A stretch of 64,000 nucleotides of DNA from Ananas comosus (Eukaryota; Streptophyta; Magnoliopsida; Poales; Bromeliaceae): the NCBI RefSeq assembly GCF_001540865.1, contig NC_033627.1, forward strand, positions 7,436,615 through 7,500,614, read 5' to 3'. The notes beneath the pieces are model-generated. The model ran no database searches. It was given only the letters and a program-made list of their open reading frames with translations, and was not told where the DNA came from. How positions within the stretch are numbered: position 1 is the stretch's first letter; each line of letters starts with the position of its first letter. Made by a program: the position numbers and the translations under genes. This document shows, one piece after another, positions 36,239 through 47,990 of the stretch.

Positions 36239-39200
36239 TGTAACAATGTGAACTCTCAAAATCCGAGGGTTGCACCTTGTCTAGAATCGACTAAGGGTCG
36301 AATGGATAAGCTTTGGAAAAGCTAAGGATGCACGAAATCCGAGAAGTGCATTGGAATGGAGTCTGCGAGAGCAAATAATGTAATCAGCATTTTTGGGCTG
36401 AAGTTGCTCTCGGGGACCGGTCTCTGGAGGTGAGAGACCGGTCCCATCAGCTGAAGGCTGTGGGGTTGCTGATGCAACCGGTCCCTGGCAGGAGGAGGGA
36501 CCGGTCCCAGCCTGCGACACCAGTGAAGAGAGCCGAAAATCGGCTAAGTCCCAAAAGTTTAGCTCTCGGGAACCGGTCTCTCTGAGAGGAACCGGTCTCC
36601 CGAGGACCGGTCTCTCAGGAAGGGACCGGTTCTCGAATGCGTGTCCGCGGGAGAAGGCCCCGGGGACCGTTCCCTGGTCAGGGAGACCGGTCCCTCCGCG
36701 CGCAGAACGCCTAGTAAGGGCTGTGTAAGAGACGAAAAGTTGAGGGGCCTTTGGGGATATTGTTACAAAATGAGAGAGGGTATTAGAGAGACCTTTTCCT
36801 CTCTCTCTCTCTCTCACTCCCTCAGTCTCTCTCTCTCTCTCTCTCTCTCCCTCTGATCGTGCGAAGGGGGAAAGGAAGAAAGGAAAGAAAAGAGAAAGGA
36901 GAAGAGAAGAAGAAAAAGGGAAAGGAAAGGAAGAGAGACAAGGAGAGATCCTCTTCTCTCATCTTCATACTTCCTCTTCTCTCATCTTTGAGACTCTCTC
37001 AAGAGGTACAGTTTCATGCTTCTTGTAATAGATCCTTGAAGATGGGTTATAAAACCTCTAAGAACAATGGATTTAGAGAACCGACTAGCAGCCTCTAGAA
37101 GATGATTTCACCCTTCCATTTCATAGATCGATTTGGTGGTTTGATGTTTAGGCATTCATAGGGTCATCCATGGGGATTTTTTTTTGTAAAAGATGAGTTT
37201 GATCTCATTTGACCTCTTGTAAACCTAATTGAAGGTAACGAAACACGTTCGCGGGAAGTCGTTCGGCAGATCCGACAAGCCGTTGCGAAGATATGTGAAA
37301 AGGCGGAGCGCTCGGCAGTTCATCCGCGCGGGGAGCCGATGGATCCCAAATCGTCGAAATCGGTCCCAGAGCACCGTCGGCGAGGGCCAAGATCGCTGCA
37401 CTTGAAATGTGCAGGCGGCGCGCTCGAGGTAGCAACTGTGAACGGCCCAACGGTTGCCGAGTGGCCGCGGAGGCCGATTTCAAGTTGTCCGACACATTCG
37501 GTAAAAGCTATCTAAGGTGGTTTGCTTACCGAAGGACTAGGTCGGCCCTTATATTTTAGAAATCATACGAATTCACAATTGAATGCATATAAGTGCATTG
37601 GTAGCTTACATGATAATATGAATGCTTAAACATATTATGTAGTTTGAATATTCACCTACCATGAGAGAAATGTATAATGAAATTAAACTACAAAAACAAT
37701 GCATGAAATACAAGTATAGATACTTTGGATATGACTTATATGTATGTGACATACTCTTTGATGCTAGTAACAATATATGGGTGCATATGACATGTTGTGA
37801 AATTAAATATTGTGGATTATGTTAAATAGAACATATCCATGATGACATATATGCATATGATGAAAAAGTTATTGCATGTTGCCATATTGTGGACAATAGT
37901 AATGAATTATGCAATGTTAACTTGGATTAGAGAAATTGACATTGAGAAACAAAGAGCATCGAGTGCATTAAATGTATTGTATTGACACTAGTAGGTTTTG
38001 AGAACCTAGGATAGGTGAATCCCTTAAAAAGCTTGTGATAAAGAACTTAGTAAAGAGTACCGTCATTCTGGAGAGGATGTTGTGCGATGAGTGTATCTGA
38101 GAACATTGACTCGTATTGTAGAGATCCCTCACTTGGAGAGGATTTGATTGGGTTTGTTGACTCTAGTTGTAGCATCCGTCAACTGAGAGGGATTGATTGG
38201 TTTTTGTTTTACCTAGTTGTAGAGCAATCGGGAGAGAGAGAGAGACCTCCCAGTCTGCGTTTGGGGATGACCAGCCATCCAACCCTCACATGGAGGAGTG
38301 CGTGCGGAAGCTACTACGTCGCGGAGTGTCGTCGAACTAGACCACTTGGAGTCCCACCACATGACGGTCCCAGACACGGTTCCGGGCTTGAGGTGCACTT
38401 GAGTCCTCCGCCCACTTTGGGATTGAATAGGTGAGTTATTGGCGAACGCCATAGGCTTCGCTACAGATTGGTAGAAGAGCAGTTAACACTGCCATTGACA
38501 TTATTAATTCGAACATGAGTCGAATTGAGATGATATAAACCTTTACTATTTGATGGCATGAATGGTTTTAAGTTCATCCGCCAGTTGATGGATTTCGCCG
38601 AGCGTGCATCGTGAGACACTTTCACCTTGCCTGGCTTTGTGCGTATTCCGCTATGTATTGACTCAACGAACGGATCGAGTGGATAGCTTTAAATGAAAGC
38701 AGATAACCTTATAGCCAGAATTGTAATTGACAAAGCAATCTAACATAGAGGAAAACTTAGAAGTCAATTGGTGAACTGTGAATAAGCAGGAATAAAATAG
38801 TAATCGATTGAACTAACTAAGTGGTGGTTCGATGGTTGCATAAACTGGCATGAAGTTCATATTGCAACTTTTGTGAGGGAGCAACATGTATTTCATACTT
38901 GAATATATATAACGTGTTGGATATCTTTGGACTAACATGTTGCACGGCCTCCTTAGACTATTGGTCGATAGGCTTTTCCCCTTGGGTGGAGCCGTTACCA
39001 CTTGGAAACATTGGAGTTGGTTCTCACCCCGACGTTGTTTTGGGGTTTTCAGTCGTTCGTGGTGCGTTGCGCGCGGCGCAAGGAAGGGTGATCCAGAGAT
39101 AGCGCCCTACCCAGAGACCCAGAAGCTAGCAGTACCTCGTCGAAATAGCTGGTAGGGAAAGAAAAAGAACAGGCAATGTAATCAAAAATGATGAAAGCGA

Positions 39201-39368
39201 ATGTAATGTAATAAACATAGATGTGTTATGTTGTTGATACCTTCCTTCATGCAACTTTGTTAAATACCGTCCTAGATTGAACCTTTTTTGATTGATTGCG
39301 ATGCTGAATGCTACAGGGAAGACTCTGTCCGTAATACAGGGGAACCCTCCTATCGGCGCTATCGCGCC
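36239..39368 (+). repeat. 3' LTR of the family C element (end lost in gap)
   Basis: Starts TGTAACAATGTGAACTCTC. It has a better-preserved set of ACCGGTCTC/ACCGGTCCC boxes (36415-36700) than the 5' copy, the CT/GA tract (36790-36960), and a TTCTCACCCC box at 39020. It runs into 25 N at 39369. The 5' LTR continues about 70 bp beyond the equivalent point. Confidence 0.85.
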
Positions 39369-39393
39369 NNNNNNNNNNNNNNNNNNNNNNNNN
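39369..39393. other. Assembly gap of 25 N
   Basis: Undetermined bases between the 3' LTR of the family C element and a minus-strand LTR fragment. The repeat on each side differs, so a misjoin is possible. Confidence 0.98.
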
Positions 39394-39750
39394 TTGACTG
39401 AGAGACCGGTCCCCGAAGGTCCAGAAATCAGCCTTCAAGGACTTAGCCAAATTTTCAGCTTTTTCACCGTTTTCGCTCCGTTTTCACTCGTTTTCGCTCG
39501 TTTGACATCCGATTCATTTGAAATCGAACCGAGACTCTCCAAACATGTTTTCAAGCATGTTTTCATCATCTTTTCATCCACGCTAACGCCGGATTTAGTC
39601 CATGGTCCAACATAGCCTTTCGGGTCCCGTTCTCGCGCCCTATGCGCACCGAAGCACCCGAATGCTCCCGAACTTCGCCGGAACGATTCCAATGGCTTTC
39701 TAAGCTAACATACATCGTAACTTCATGAATTAGAAGTTCGGTATATTACA
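39394..39750 (-). repeat. 5' end of a minus-strand LTR (element 3 family)
   Basis: On the minus strand it begins TGTAATATACCGAACTTC at 39750. This matches the start of the element 3 LTR (54105, TGTAATATACCGAAAAGC). It has GAGAGACCGGTCCCCG near 39400-39416. Only about 360 bp remain and the rest is beyond the gap. Confidence 0.65.
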
Positions 39751-40364
39751 GCTTTCTTACTATGTCACTTACAGTTTTCATATCTATCTACCTATCTATC
39801 TGCTTTTGCCCACTCAAACCTAGTGGGGAGATCAGCGGAGTCGGCAGCCGAACCCACTGGAAACTATGGACAATAGTTCTCACCCCACTTTGTTGTAGGG
39901 CCTAGTTCGAGTGCGCCGGGTGAGGACCGTGGCAAGGGTATAGCGCCCGAGCAGTAGTTACATAGTAGCTTTCCTTTTTGCATTAGTATCACCTTATGTA
40001 TATGAGTGACTTATGTTGGTGAGGATGTGGAGAGCTATGTATGTATTTTGATGATGACCTAGTAGCAATTGTATTCATTTTGGAAAAGATGTAAATGTAA
40101 CTTGATGTAAATGAATGCAATGTGATATAATAGCTAGTAGATCTCTCTTTTGTTCACTTGTATGCGCATGTGACTCTTGCTCTTGGTTGTTGGCACTTGT
40201 TGTGCCCTTCGTTTATTGTGTATGTATAGAATTTCATTCCTGGGCAAATTCTTGTACATGATCTAGTTATTTAGCCTTGGGCAGACAGAGGAGGTGCTAT
40301 CCGTTCCGCGTCTGTTCGACGCGCCCGAACCGGACCAAATTGGTAGCGGTCTCGGGGCGTGACA
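39751..40364 (+). repeat. 5' LTR of element 2, second part
   Basis: It resumes family A at a segment like GCTTCCTACTAC (GCTTTCTTACTATG here) and includes CTATCTACCTATCTATCTG. It has the box CCCACTGGAAACTATGG...ATAGTTCTCACCCC (39853-39886) and ends CTCGGGGCGTGACA. About 300 bp present in the 3' LTR (51195-51494) are missing between parts one and two. Confidence 0.75.
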
Positions 40365-40372
40365 GATAGAGA

Positions 40373-40384
40373 TGGTATCAAAGC
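40373..40384 (+). promoter_or_regulatory. Primer-binding site of element 2
   Basis: TGGTATCAAAGC, 11 of 12 bases matching the tRNA-iMet complement, 8 bases after the LTR end. Confidence 0.8.
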
Positions 40385-40735
40385 GGTTAAGAGCAAGTAA
40401 AGAGAAAGTCTAGGATCGACCTAGGAGACCCTAAGACGGTGAACCTTAAGGATATAGGTGCGTGAGTGGAACGTGGACCTATAACGGTGGCGGAAGTGAT
40501 TCGATTGGGTCGGAATGGAGTTTATGTCTCTAGTAGTTGCTAGAGATGTATTCAAGTGGTATTAGTTCTTGACTTTAGGTGGTTGTGTTGGCGGCCGACA
40601 ACATGACGCCAAGGGTCTCGAACAAGTACGCTTGTGTGCTTCCACCCAATTTCGTTATTGATTTGTGACGTGTCGTAGTCGCGACGAAGTAAATAGGTTA
40701 GGATGATTAACCAAGTATTTGCGTTTCAGGAGCTA

Positions 40736-41598
40736 ATGGCACCGAAGAGACACTACACGCGCAGGTCGGTTCCGGCACCGCCTCTTGAGGTGCCAGAGCA
40801 AGTTGGACCTCCCAGGGTGCCCGAGCCTCCTGTGGTGCCCAAACAAGCGGGGTCTAGCGAAGTGCAAGAGTTATGAGCGCAAGTGACTGCACTGGTTGGT
40901 GTAGTGCAGCGCCAAGAAAGCCGATTCGAGCAGCTCCAAGAGTTGATGGAGCGGCAAGTGGCGGCAGCTGCTGTAACGACGACAGATGGTCGTGATCTAG
41001 CCGCACCCTCGGCGCGTGTGCCTGAAGCAGCGGAGGGTGAGGGTATAGCGGCGGTCCCGGTGGCGGCACGTCGCCCGCCGGCTATCGCCCCTCCGGCGGC
41101 TTCGGGTTCAGCGACACCTGATGTAGCAATCGAGGAAGTGGAACGGGAGCGTGCATTGGCGGCTCTTATCAAGTTTAGGAAGTTCAATCCGCCTATCTTT
41201 GAAGGGGAGAGAGTGGAGCCATCGATGGTGGAGTCGTGGGTCGACTCAATGGAAACACTCTTCGAAGACCTATATACTCGGAGAAGGACAAGGTGTATCT
41301 CGCTACACATTGCCTGGAGCAGGCGGCGAAGGTATGGTGGAAGCGAGTGAAGCGGGATCGGCCTTCCGACCTTCCACCGATGCTATAGGAGGAGTTCAAG
41401 AGGGTGATGTTCGCCAACTATTTTCCCGACACAGAGAAGCAGAAGCTCCAAAAAAAGTTTCGCAAGCTAAGGTAAGGGGACCGCACTGTGGCGGATTATG
41501 AGCAAGAGTTTTCCATATCATCGATTGTGTCCCGGATATGGTTCAAGATGATCGGGACCGAGCCGACTGGTTCTTGCGAGGACTTCGGCCGGGGATTT
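40736..41598 (+). pseudogene. gag of element 2, first part
   Basis: ATG at 40736, product MAPKRHYTRRSVPAPP. TGA at 40874-40876 interrupts it. A Gag domain follows with RALAALIKFRKFNPPIFEGE and WVDSMETLFEDLY, then a frameshift near 41280. Further degenerate segments match the Gag of the family C element. A stop (TAA 41473) sits after RKLR, where family C has TAG. The frame is broken off at 41598 by a family B solo LTR and resumes at 44275. Confidence 0.8.
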
Positions 41599-44269
41599 TG
41601 TCACGCCCCGGGACCGGCGGAGGCCCTCCCGGTAGCGCGCCCAGACCCGCCATATGTCTACACATATAAGGCGTCTACAATAAAAGCAGAAGTAAAGCAA
41701 GAGATAGAATAAATAGAATGAATAGCAACTAATGATATCAGAGCAAGTAAAGTTCTATCATCTAAACTAGAGTAAAAGAAACATATCTAAACAATAAAAG
41801 TAACCATAAGTAATACAATATCTATCTCAAAGGTACACAAAAGGGGGGTCTCTAGTACACTGGTACAACTCTCAACCTCTCCAAAAAGAAATACATCGAG
41901 AGGTAGACCACCTAAAATCGTCACTCGCTGAAGGGCTAACTCGAAGCAGCGCCCTTCCCACGGTCCCTAGCCTCTCCCGGCGTGGAAGGCTCTGAAAGAA
42001 ATCATGAAACAGAGGGCGTGAGAACTATAATTTATAGTTCCCAGTGGGCAATTACTGACCTCAGCTCAATGCACCACTAGGCCCCAAAAGGAAAGGGTAA
42101 GTCGAAAGCAATAGTAATAACGAGTAATTTGCATTTATGAAAGCATAATGAAAATGCTAAACTATTACTTGCAATTAAACATGGCATTTATGTAATGCAC
42201 AATTATCTTGTCATGAAGGATATGTCTCTACTTAGCCATAAATAATGTCATGGTTTGCTTAATGAAATTATGAGGATTATCCTTTATCATAGCAACATTG
42301 TATATATGAATGCAAATAAGCAATGTCTCCTAGCATACTACATGTATGTATGTATACCCAAATGTCCAAATCTATGCTAGAAGCAAGTCCGAGTAATCCA
42401 ACTACTACTCTCTATCTAGTAGTGATTATAACAAACTCATCCCGTGTCGATTTTCATTTCCAATTAAGGACCTACCCAAGGTAGTCCAGCTTGTGCCGCC
42501 TAAGTGCCTGTGGTAGCCCAACATCCCTACTCTTGGAATGTGTCTGTCCCACTCGACCCCGTAGGCTTCTCAATACCGCACGAGCGAACATAAGTCGCGT
42601 AGGCTAACTCCGGAGTGCCGGCTTGTAGGGAGCGACCCTCACAAGCATGTGCGAATGAGCACAAATGGCAAACAAGCAAGGTCAATGTCTCAAATATCCA
42701 ATCATCATGTCTCTAACATGGCAATAATCACTAGCATCTCGAAGATCTAGTTCTATGTCACAATGTGAAATTCTCATATTTACTGAGTCTAGTGCCCCTT
42801 TATGACACTTAGACATTTCGATGTACAAGCATGTTCCAATTCTCTCAATGGTACTATCCACTAGGTTCGCACATGACCGAGCTCAATGCCCCTTTATGGC
42901 ATTAGCCCAATTATTCACAAGTAGTACAAGTCCCCAGGCCTCTTTATGGCTTACTAAGGTTCTGATGTCACGATTAGGCATAAAGGTTAAATGCATAATA
43001 GCAATGTCCAATTTCATAATGGGAATCATAGTTCCAAATCTCAACTAGGATGCTATATCTCACATGTATGCACTCTACCACATAGAGGTCCAAAAATTTA
43101 CTATATATTACCTATGCATGTTAAGCATTCAAAAATTCATAAAAAATGTATCTAACATGATTATGCATGCTTTTCCATTTTACAACACTTAAAACATCAA
43201 CAATGAGATATTCTCATTGTGTGGCTAGATCAAACCCACCGAACTGTCGCATGCTTCTTCGATTCGCCGAACGGAGTTGTCCACGAGTCTCAAAATACCC
43301 TAAAAGTATTGAGCGAAGAGATACACGGGCATTACGATCAACTATAAGATCAAACTTTAACAAACTTAGCAAAATGGCTAAAACTCACCTAATGTGTAGG
43401 AAATCTCTCTCAAGCTCCAAAAGGAAGCTAAATCCCTTCCAATCCAAGCCCAAGGAAGGTTCTAATCCAAACAATCTAGCTCCAAAAGTCCTAGATTTAA
43501 AATGCCCAAAATCAAACCCTAAGTATCAAATCTAGGGTTCCATCTCAAAAACTTAGCAAAACATGGAACAAAAGCTCAAATCATGTTGCTAACCTCTCTA
43601 GAAGTCTCAACTTGGGCTCCAAATCAAATGGGGTGGAAGATCTTTCCTCCAATAAGCCTCTATCAAAGCTCCAAGTCCTCTCCAATGGCGGAAAAAGCCT
43701 CCAAGATGCAACAAGAAGCAAAATGAGGCATTAATCCTAAAAAATCTCCAATATAACCAAGGAAAATAAAAAGGAGGGAATGGATGGGCTCCTCACCTTG
43801 TTTTCCTGTGGTTCCAGCACAAAAAAAGCCCTAAGGGACGTGGGTGCTGTTATAGAGAGGCTACAATCGCGAAAAAGCCCCTGCAGTTTCGAACTGCTCA
43901 AAATCTGCCGCCTTGTACCGGTATACGGGCCCTTGTACCGGTACAAGGCCCATGAAATCCAAACCCGAGGCTCGGGTTGCGGGGTTCAGCTGCTCTGTAC
44001 CGGTACAAACCCGATAGCTGTACCGGTACAACCATCAACCTTGTACCGGTACAAGCACACCCTTGTACCGGTACAAGACCTCCAGAAAGCAAATCCGAGA
44101 GCTGACGAAAATCTAATTTTTGGATTTTGGTACACAGCTCTAAACCACAATTCTCGGGACACGTGCCATAGGTCGAAACACAGTCAACGACCCGCCAGAA
44201 AATCTGGAAAAGCTCAGAACACAGCCAATCACTCGAACCTCGCAATTTGCAAATGTCCAGTGTGTTACA
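41599..44269 (-). mobile_element. Family B solo LTR in gag of element 2, TSD GATTT
   Basis: On the minus strand it starts TGTAACACACTGGACATTTG at 44269 and ends CCCGGGGCGTGACA at 41599, 2671 bp. Perfect 5-bp duplications GATTT lie at 41594-41598 and 44270-44274. It carries CCTTGTACCGGTACAAGG palindromes (43910-44090) and a GAACTATAATTTATAGTTC dyad (42022-42040). Removal rejoins the gag frame. It is the most intact family B copy in the window. Confidence 0.95.
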
Positions 44270-44931
44270 GATTTACAAGGTCGTGCAGATACTCAAGCTC
44301 ACGACCTTTGCAGAGGTCTTCGATCGACCGCTGTGGGCGGAGCACGGTGATGCCCATGTGCACGAGGAGCGTGAGCTGTTGGCCGAGTCGAAGGACAAAG
44401 GCAAGAAACGACAAGGCGGCGGTTCGGGGGGACAAGCAAGCTCCAAGAAGCCCCGAAGTATCCGCGGACTCAGTACAAGGGTCATGGAGTGCGACGGTGT
44501 GTCATATGCCGCGGAGACCACCAAGAATCGCGTTGTGATCAGCGCCAAGGCAAGTGCTTTAAGTGCGGGCAACCGGGGCACTTCATACACGACTGCTCGG
44601 GAGGGGGAGCTTCGCCTGCTCGATCTATTGCATCAGAGCCGGTAGTTCCAGCTCACTATGCAGAATCTCCACCGGCGGCGGTGTCAGCGGGACGCGTGAT
44701 TGCGCCGCGACAACCCAAGACGGCGCGATCGGCCCCGAGCGGTCGGGTATTCGCCGCTCAGGTTCAAGTCGAGGAGCCTGCTAAGATGGGGGAGCATCAC
44801 CTTGTGGCAGGTATGGTTTTGATTAACGGAGTTCGCTCCAGGGCTATGTTTGATACAGGTGCCATCCACTCATTTATTAGTAGGTCATTTGCACGCATGC
44901 ATGACATAGACATACAGGCGGGTGAGGGTAG
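44270..44931 (+). pseudogene. gag end, zinc knuckle and protease start of element 2
   Basis: Resumes as YKVVQILKLTTFAEVFDRPL, matching LAVQVLKLQTFAEVLDRAL of family C. Next come basic Lys-rich residues, CVICRGDHQESRC and the CCHC knuckle CFKCGQPGHFIHDC (near 44560). The start of the aspartic protease is GMVLINGVRSRAMFDTGAIHSF with the DTGA active-site motif intact. A frameshift is needed near 44460-44490. The frame is cut at 44931 by a second family B solo LTR. Confidence 0.85.
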
Positions 44932-46162
44932 TGTAGTGCACTGGACCTTTGCAAATTACGAGGTTCGAGTGTTTGGATGTATTTCAAGCTTTTCCACACT
45001 TGGTGGAGGGTTGTAGAATGTTTTCCGACCCAAAAAGTTCGAAAACTGGAATTCTGCACGAGAGTAGAGTACTTGAGACCTTGACCTTGCTTGCTTGCCA
45101 TTTGTGCTCATTCGCACATGCTTGTGAGGGTCGCTCCCTACAAGCCGGCACTCCGGAGTTAGCCTATGCGACCTATGTTCGCTCGTGCGGTATTGAGAAG
45201 CCTACGGGGTCGAGTGGGACAGACACATTCCAAGAGTAGGGATGTTGGGCTACCACAGGCACTTAGGCGGCACAAGCTGGACTACCTTGGGTAGGTCCTT
45301 AATTGGAAATGGAAATCGACACGGTTTGAGAATGAACAATCACTACCAGACAAGTTTAGTAGTTGGATTACATTTACATGCATATAGCCTAGGATTGAGA
45401 TATGTAGTATACTTGACAGCTACCTATTTCACCACAGTATACTTGGTTGCCATGATAGAGCTTATACGCCAGGTATGAATAAAGGGTTGTAACAGTAAAC
45501 TATTGCCATTGGTTACTTTCCCTTAAGATAGAATAGATGTACAACATTTGGACATCGTGCTTATGAGGGATATAGTAGTACAGCATTTTACTTATGCTCT
45601 CACTTTCAGCAGTTTATTACATGCTTCTTTTTATTGCTCATTGTTATTACGTTACTTGCCCTTTTCTTTTGGGGCCTAGTGGCGCATTGAGCTGAGAATT
45701 GCCCACTGGAAACTATAAATTATAGTTCTCACGCCCTCTTTTTCTCGATGTTTTTCAGAGCCTTCCACTGAGGGTGAGGCCAGGGACCGCGGGAAGGGAG
45801 TTGCTTCGAGCTAGCTTCCTACGAGGACGACTTGCTAGGTGGTCTACCTCTCGTTGTAGTTTTTTATTTTGGAGAGGTTGAGAGTTTTACCAGTGTACTA
45901 GAGACCACCATTTTTGGTATTAGAGGCTGATACTGTATAACTTATGTCTACTTTTATGTATTAGTTATGTTCTATTACTATTTGTATAGATGTTAGAACT
46001 TTACTCGCTCTGAAATCATTAGTTGCTTGTTATTTCACTTCTTTTATTTGATCCATCCCTTGCTTTTACTTCCGCTTTTCTTGTAGACGCCTTATATGTG
46101 TAGACATATGGCAGGTCTCGGCACGCTACCGGGAGGGCCTCCGCCGGTCTCGGGGCGTGACA
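44932..46162 (+). mobile_element. Shortened family B solo LTR in protease of element 2, TSD GGTAG
   Basis: It starts TGTAGTGCACTGGACCTTTG and ends CTCGGGGCGTGACA. Perfect duplications GGTAG lie at 44927-44931 and 46163-46167. It is 1231 bp against 2671 bp for the copy at 41599, so the middle, including the ACCGGT region, has been deleted. The dyad AACTATAAATTATAGTT is at 45711-45727. Part of the LTR reads open in frame with the protease, which falsely lengthens that reading frame. Confidence 0.95.
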
Positions 46163-47990
46163 GGTAGGTGGCGAGTAGAGAGCCCTGGGCCGGCACTTCA
46201 TATTTATACGGAGTGCCCGTCATGTCCGGTGCAAATAGGTGACTGGATAATGCCTATTCAGACGTTGGTGCTCAAGAAATTAAAGAATTTCGATGTCATA
46301 TTGGGCATGGACTGGCTCTCGAAGCATTACGTGACGGTTGACTGTTAGAGCAAAGTGATCACATTTCCTGAGCCAGGATAGGAGGAGTTCACGTACAAGG
46401 CGTGTGAAAGCTCATGCTTCGCCGCGACGGTATCAACGACAAGAACAAGAAAGTTGGTCAACAGTAGTTGCGCAGCTTATTTAGCAACCGTTGTGGAAAT
46501 GGATCGGGCGGCTCCGACCTTAGAAGAGTTGTCGGTGGTGCGGGAGTTTCCGGATGTATTTCCCATGGAGTTGCCGGGAATACCGCCGGATCGGGAGATC
46601 GAGTTCGTTATAGACTTGGTTCCCGGTACCGCGCCGATCTCGAAGGCTCTGTATCGAATGGCGCAAGCGGAATTGAAGGAGTTGAGGACTCAATTGCTAA
46701 ATCTCCTCGATAAAGAGTTTATTTGGCCGAGTGTATCGCCGTGGGGAGCCCCAGTCTTGTTAGTGCGCAAGAAGGATAGATCGTTTCGACTCTGCGTGGA
46801 CTACCGTGAGTTGAACAAGGTCACGATCAAGAATAAGTACCCATTACCCCGAATCGACGACTTGTTTGATTAGCTGCAGGGGTCATGCGTGTACTCGAAG
46901 ATAGATCTGCAATTTGGCTATCATCAATTAAAAATTAAGCCGGAGGATGTACAGAAGACCGCGTTCCGTACGCGATATGGACACTATGAATTCACAGTCA
47001 TGCCATTCGGCTCACTAATGCCCCGGTAGCGTTCATGGATTTGATGAACCGTGTCTTCAAGGAGTTTTTGGACCGATTTGTCATGGATTTCATAGACGAC
47101 ATATTAGTCTATTCTCGCAGTGACGAGGAGCATGCCGAGCATCTAAGGATAGTGCTTCAAATCCTCCGGGAGGAGAAGCTATATGCGAAGTTGAAGAAGT
47201 GCGACTTTTGGCTTCGAGAAGTTGCATTTCTTGGACATGTCATTTCCGAGGGGGGAGTTTCTGTTGACCCAAGAAAAATTGAGGCAATCAAGGATTGGCC
47301 GCGCTCGACGAATGTCACGGAAGTCCGAAGCTTTGTGGGCTTAGCGGGCTATTATAGACGGTTTGTGGAGGGTTTCTCGAAGATCGTGGTTCCACTTACC
47401 CGTCTGACTCAAGAAAGCACCAAGTTCGTCTGGAGCGACGAGTGCGACCGGAGTTTCAAAGAGTTGAAAGAGAGATTGACTTCGACTCCGGTGCTCGCTC
47501 TACCGATGCAGGGTGAAGACTTTGTGGTATATAGCGACGCGTCCTATTCGGGTTTGGGGTGTGTTCTAATGCAAGGCGGGAAGGTGATCGCTTATGCGTC
47601 CCGTTAGTTGAAAAGCTACGAGAAGAACTACCCTATCCACGACTTGGAGTTAGCCGCGATAGTATTTACACTCAAGTTTTGGAGACATTATTTGTACGGT
47701 ACGCGTTGCGAGATATATACTGACCACAAGAGTCTAAAGTATCTGTTTACACAGAAGGAGTTCAATATGCGACAGCGGCGGTGGTTGGAATTATTAAAGG
47801 ATTATGACGTCACGATCCTTTACCACCCTAGGAAGGCGAATGTGGTTGCTGATGCCCTTAGCAGAAAGTCGGTGAAAAACCTCGCGTTGAAAGTCATGAC
47901 TCAGAGTCCTCTATGCAAAAAGATGAAGCGGTTGGATCTCGAGGTAGTGGCTCCGGGGGTTTCGGCTATGTTATCGGTTCTCGTTGTTCA
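46163..47990 (+). pseudogene. Protease end, reverse transcriptase and RNase H of element 2
   Basis: Protease end: VQIGDWIMPIQTLVL, FDVILGMDWLSKHY. Reverse transcriptase: [61 protein letters not shown], and the catalytic FIDD at 47089-47100. RNase [55 protein letters not shown]. Stops lie at 46346-46348, 46379-46381, 46871-46873 and 47605-47607, and a one-base deletion at about 47010. The enzyme would make cDNA from the element RNA in particles. Sequence is close to the Del/Tekay group. Confidence 0.9.

Larger units (their letters stand above)
29639..39368 (+). mobile_element. Gag-only (TR-GAG type) Ty3/gypsy element, family C
   Basis: 5' LTR 29639-32951, primer-binding site at 32957, gag 33314-34585, non-coding 34586-36238, 3' LTR from 36239 running into an assembly gap. 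No protease, reverse transcriptase or integrase can be read. It sits inside the 5' LTR of element 2. Left flank CTTGT (29634-29638); the right flank is lost in the gap. It must have used enzymes from an autonomous relative, such as element 2 or 3 types. Confidence 0.85.

Noticed and set aside
44932..45016. Extension of the element 2 protease frame past 44931
   Set aside because: It reads into the family B solo LTR. The protease resumes after 46162.
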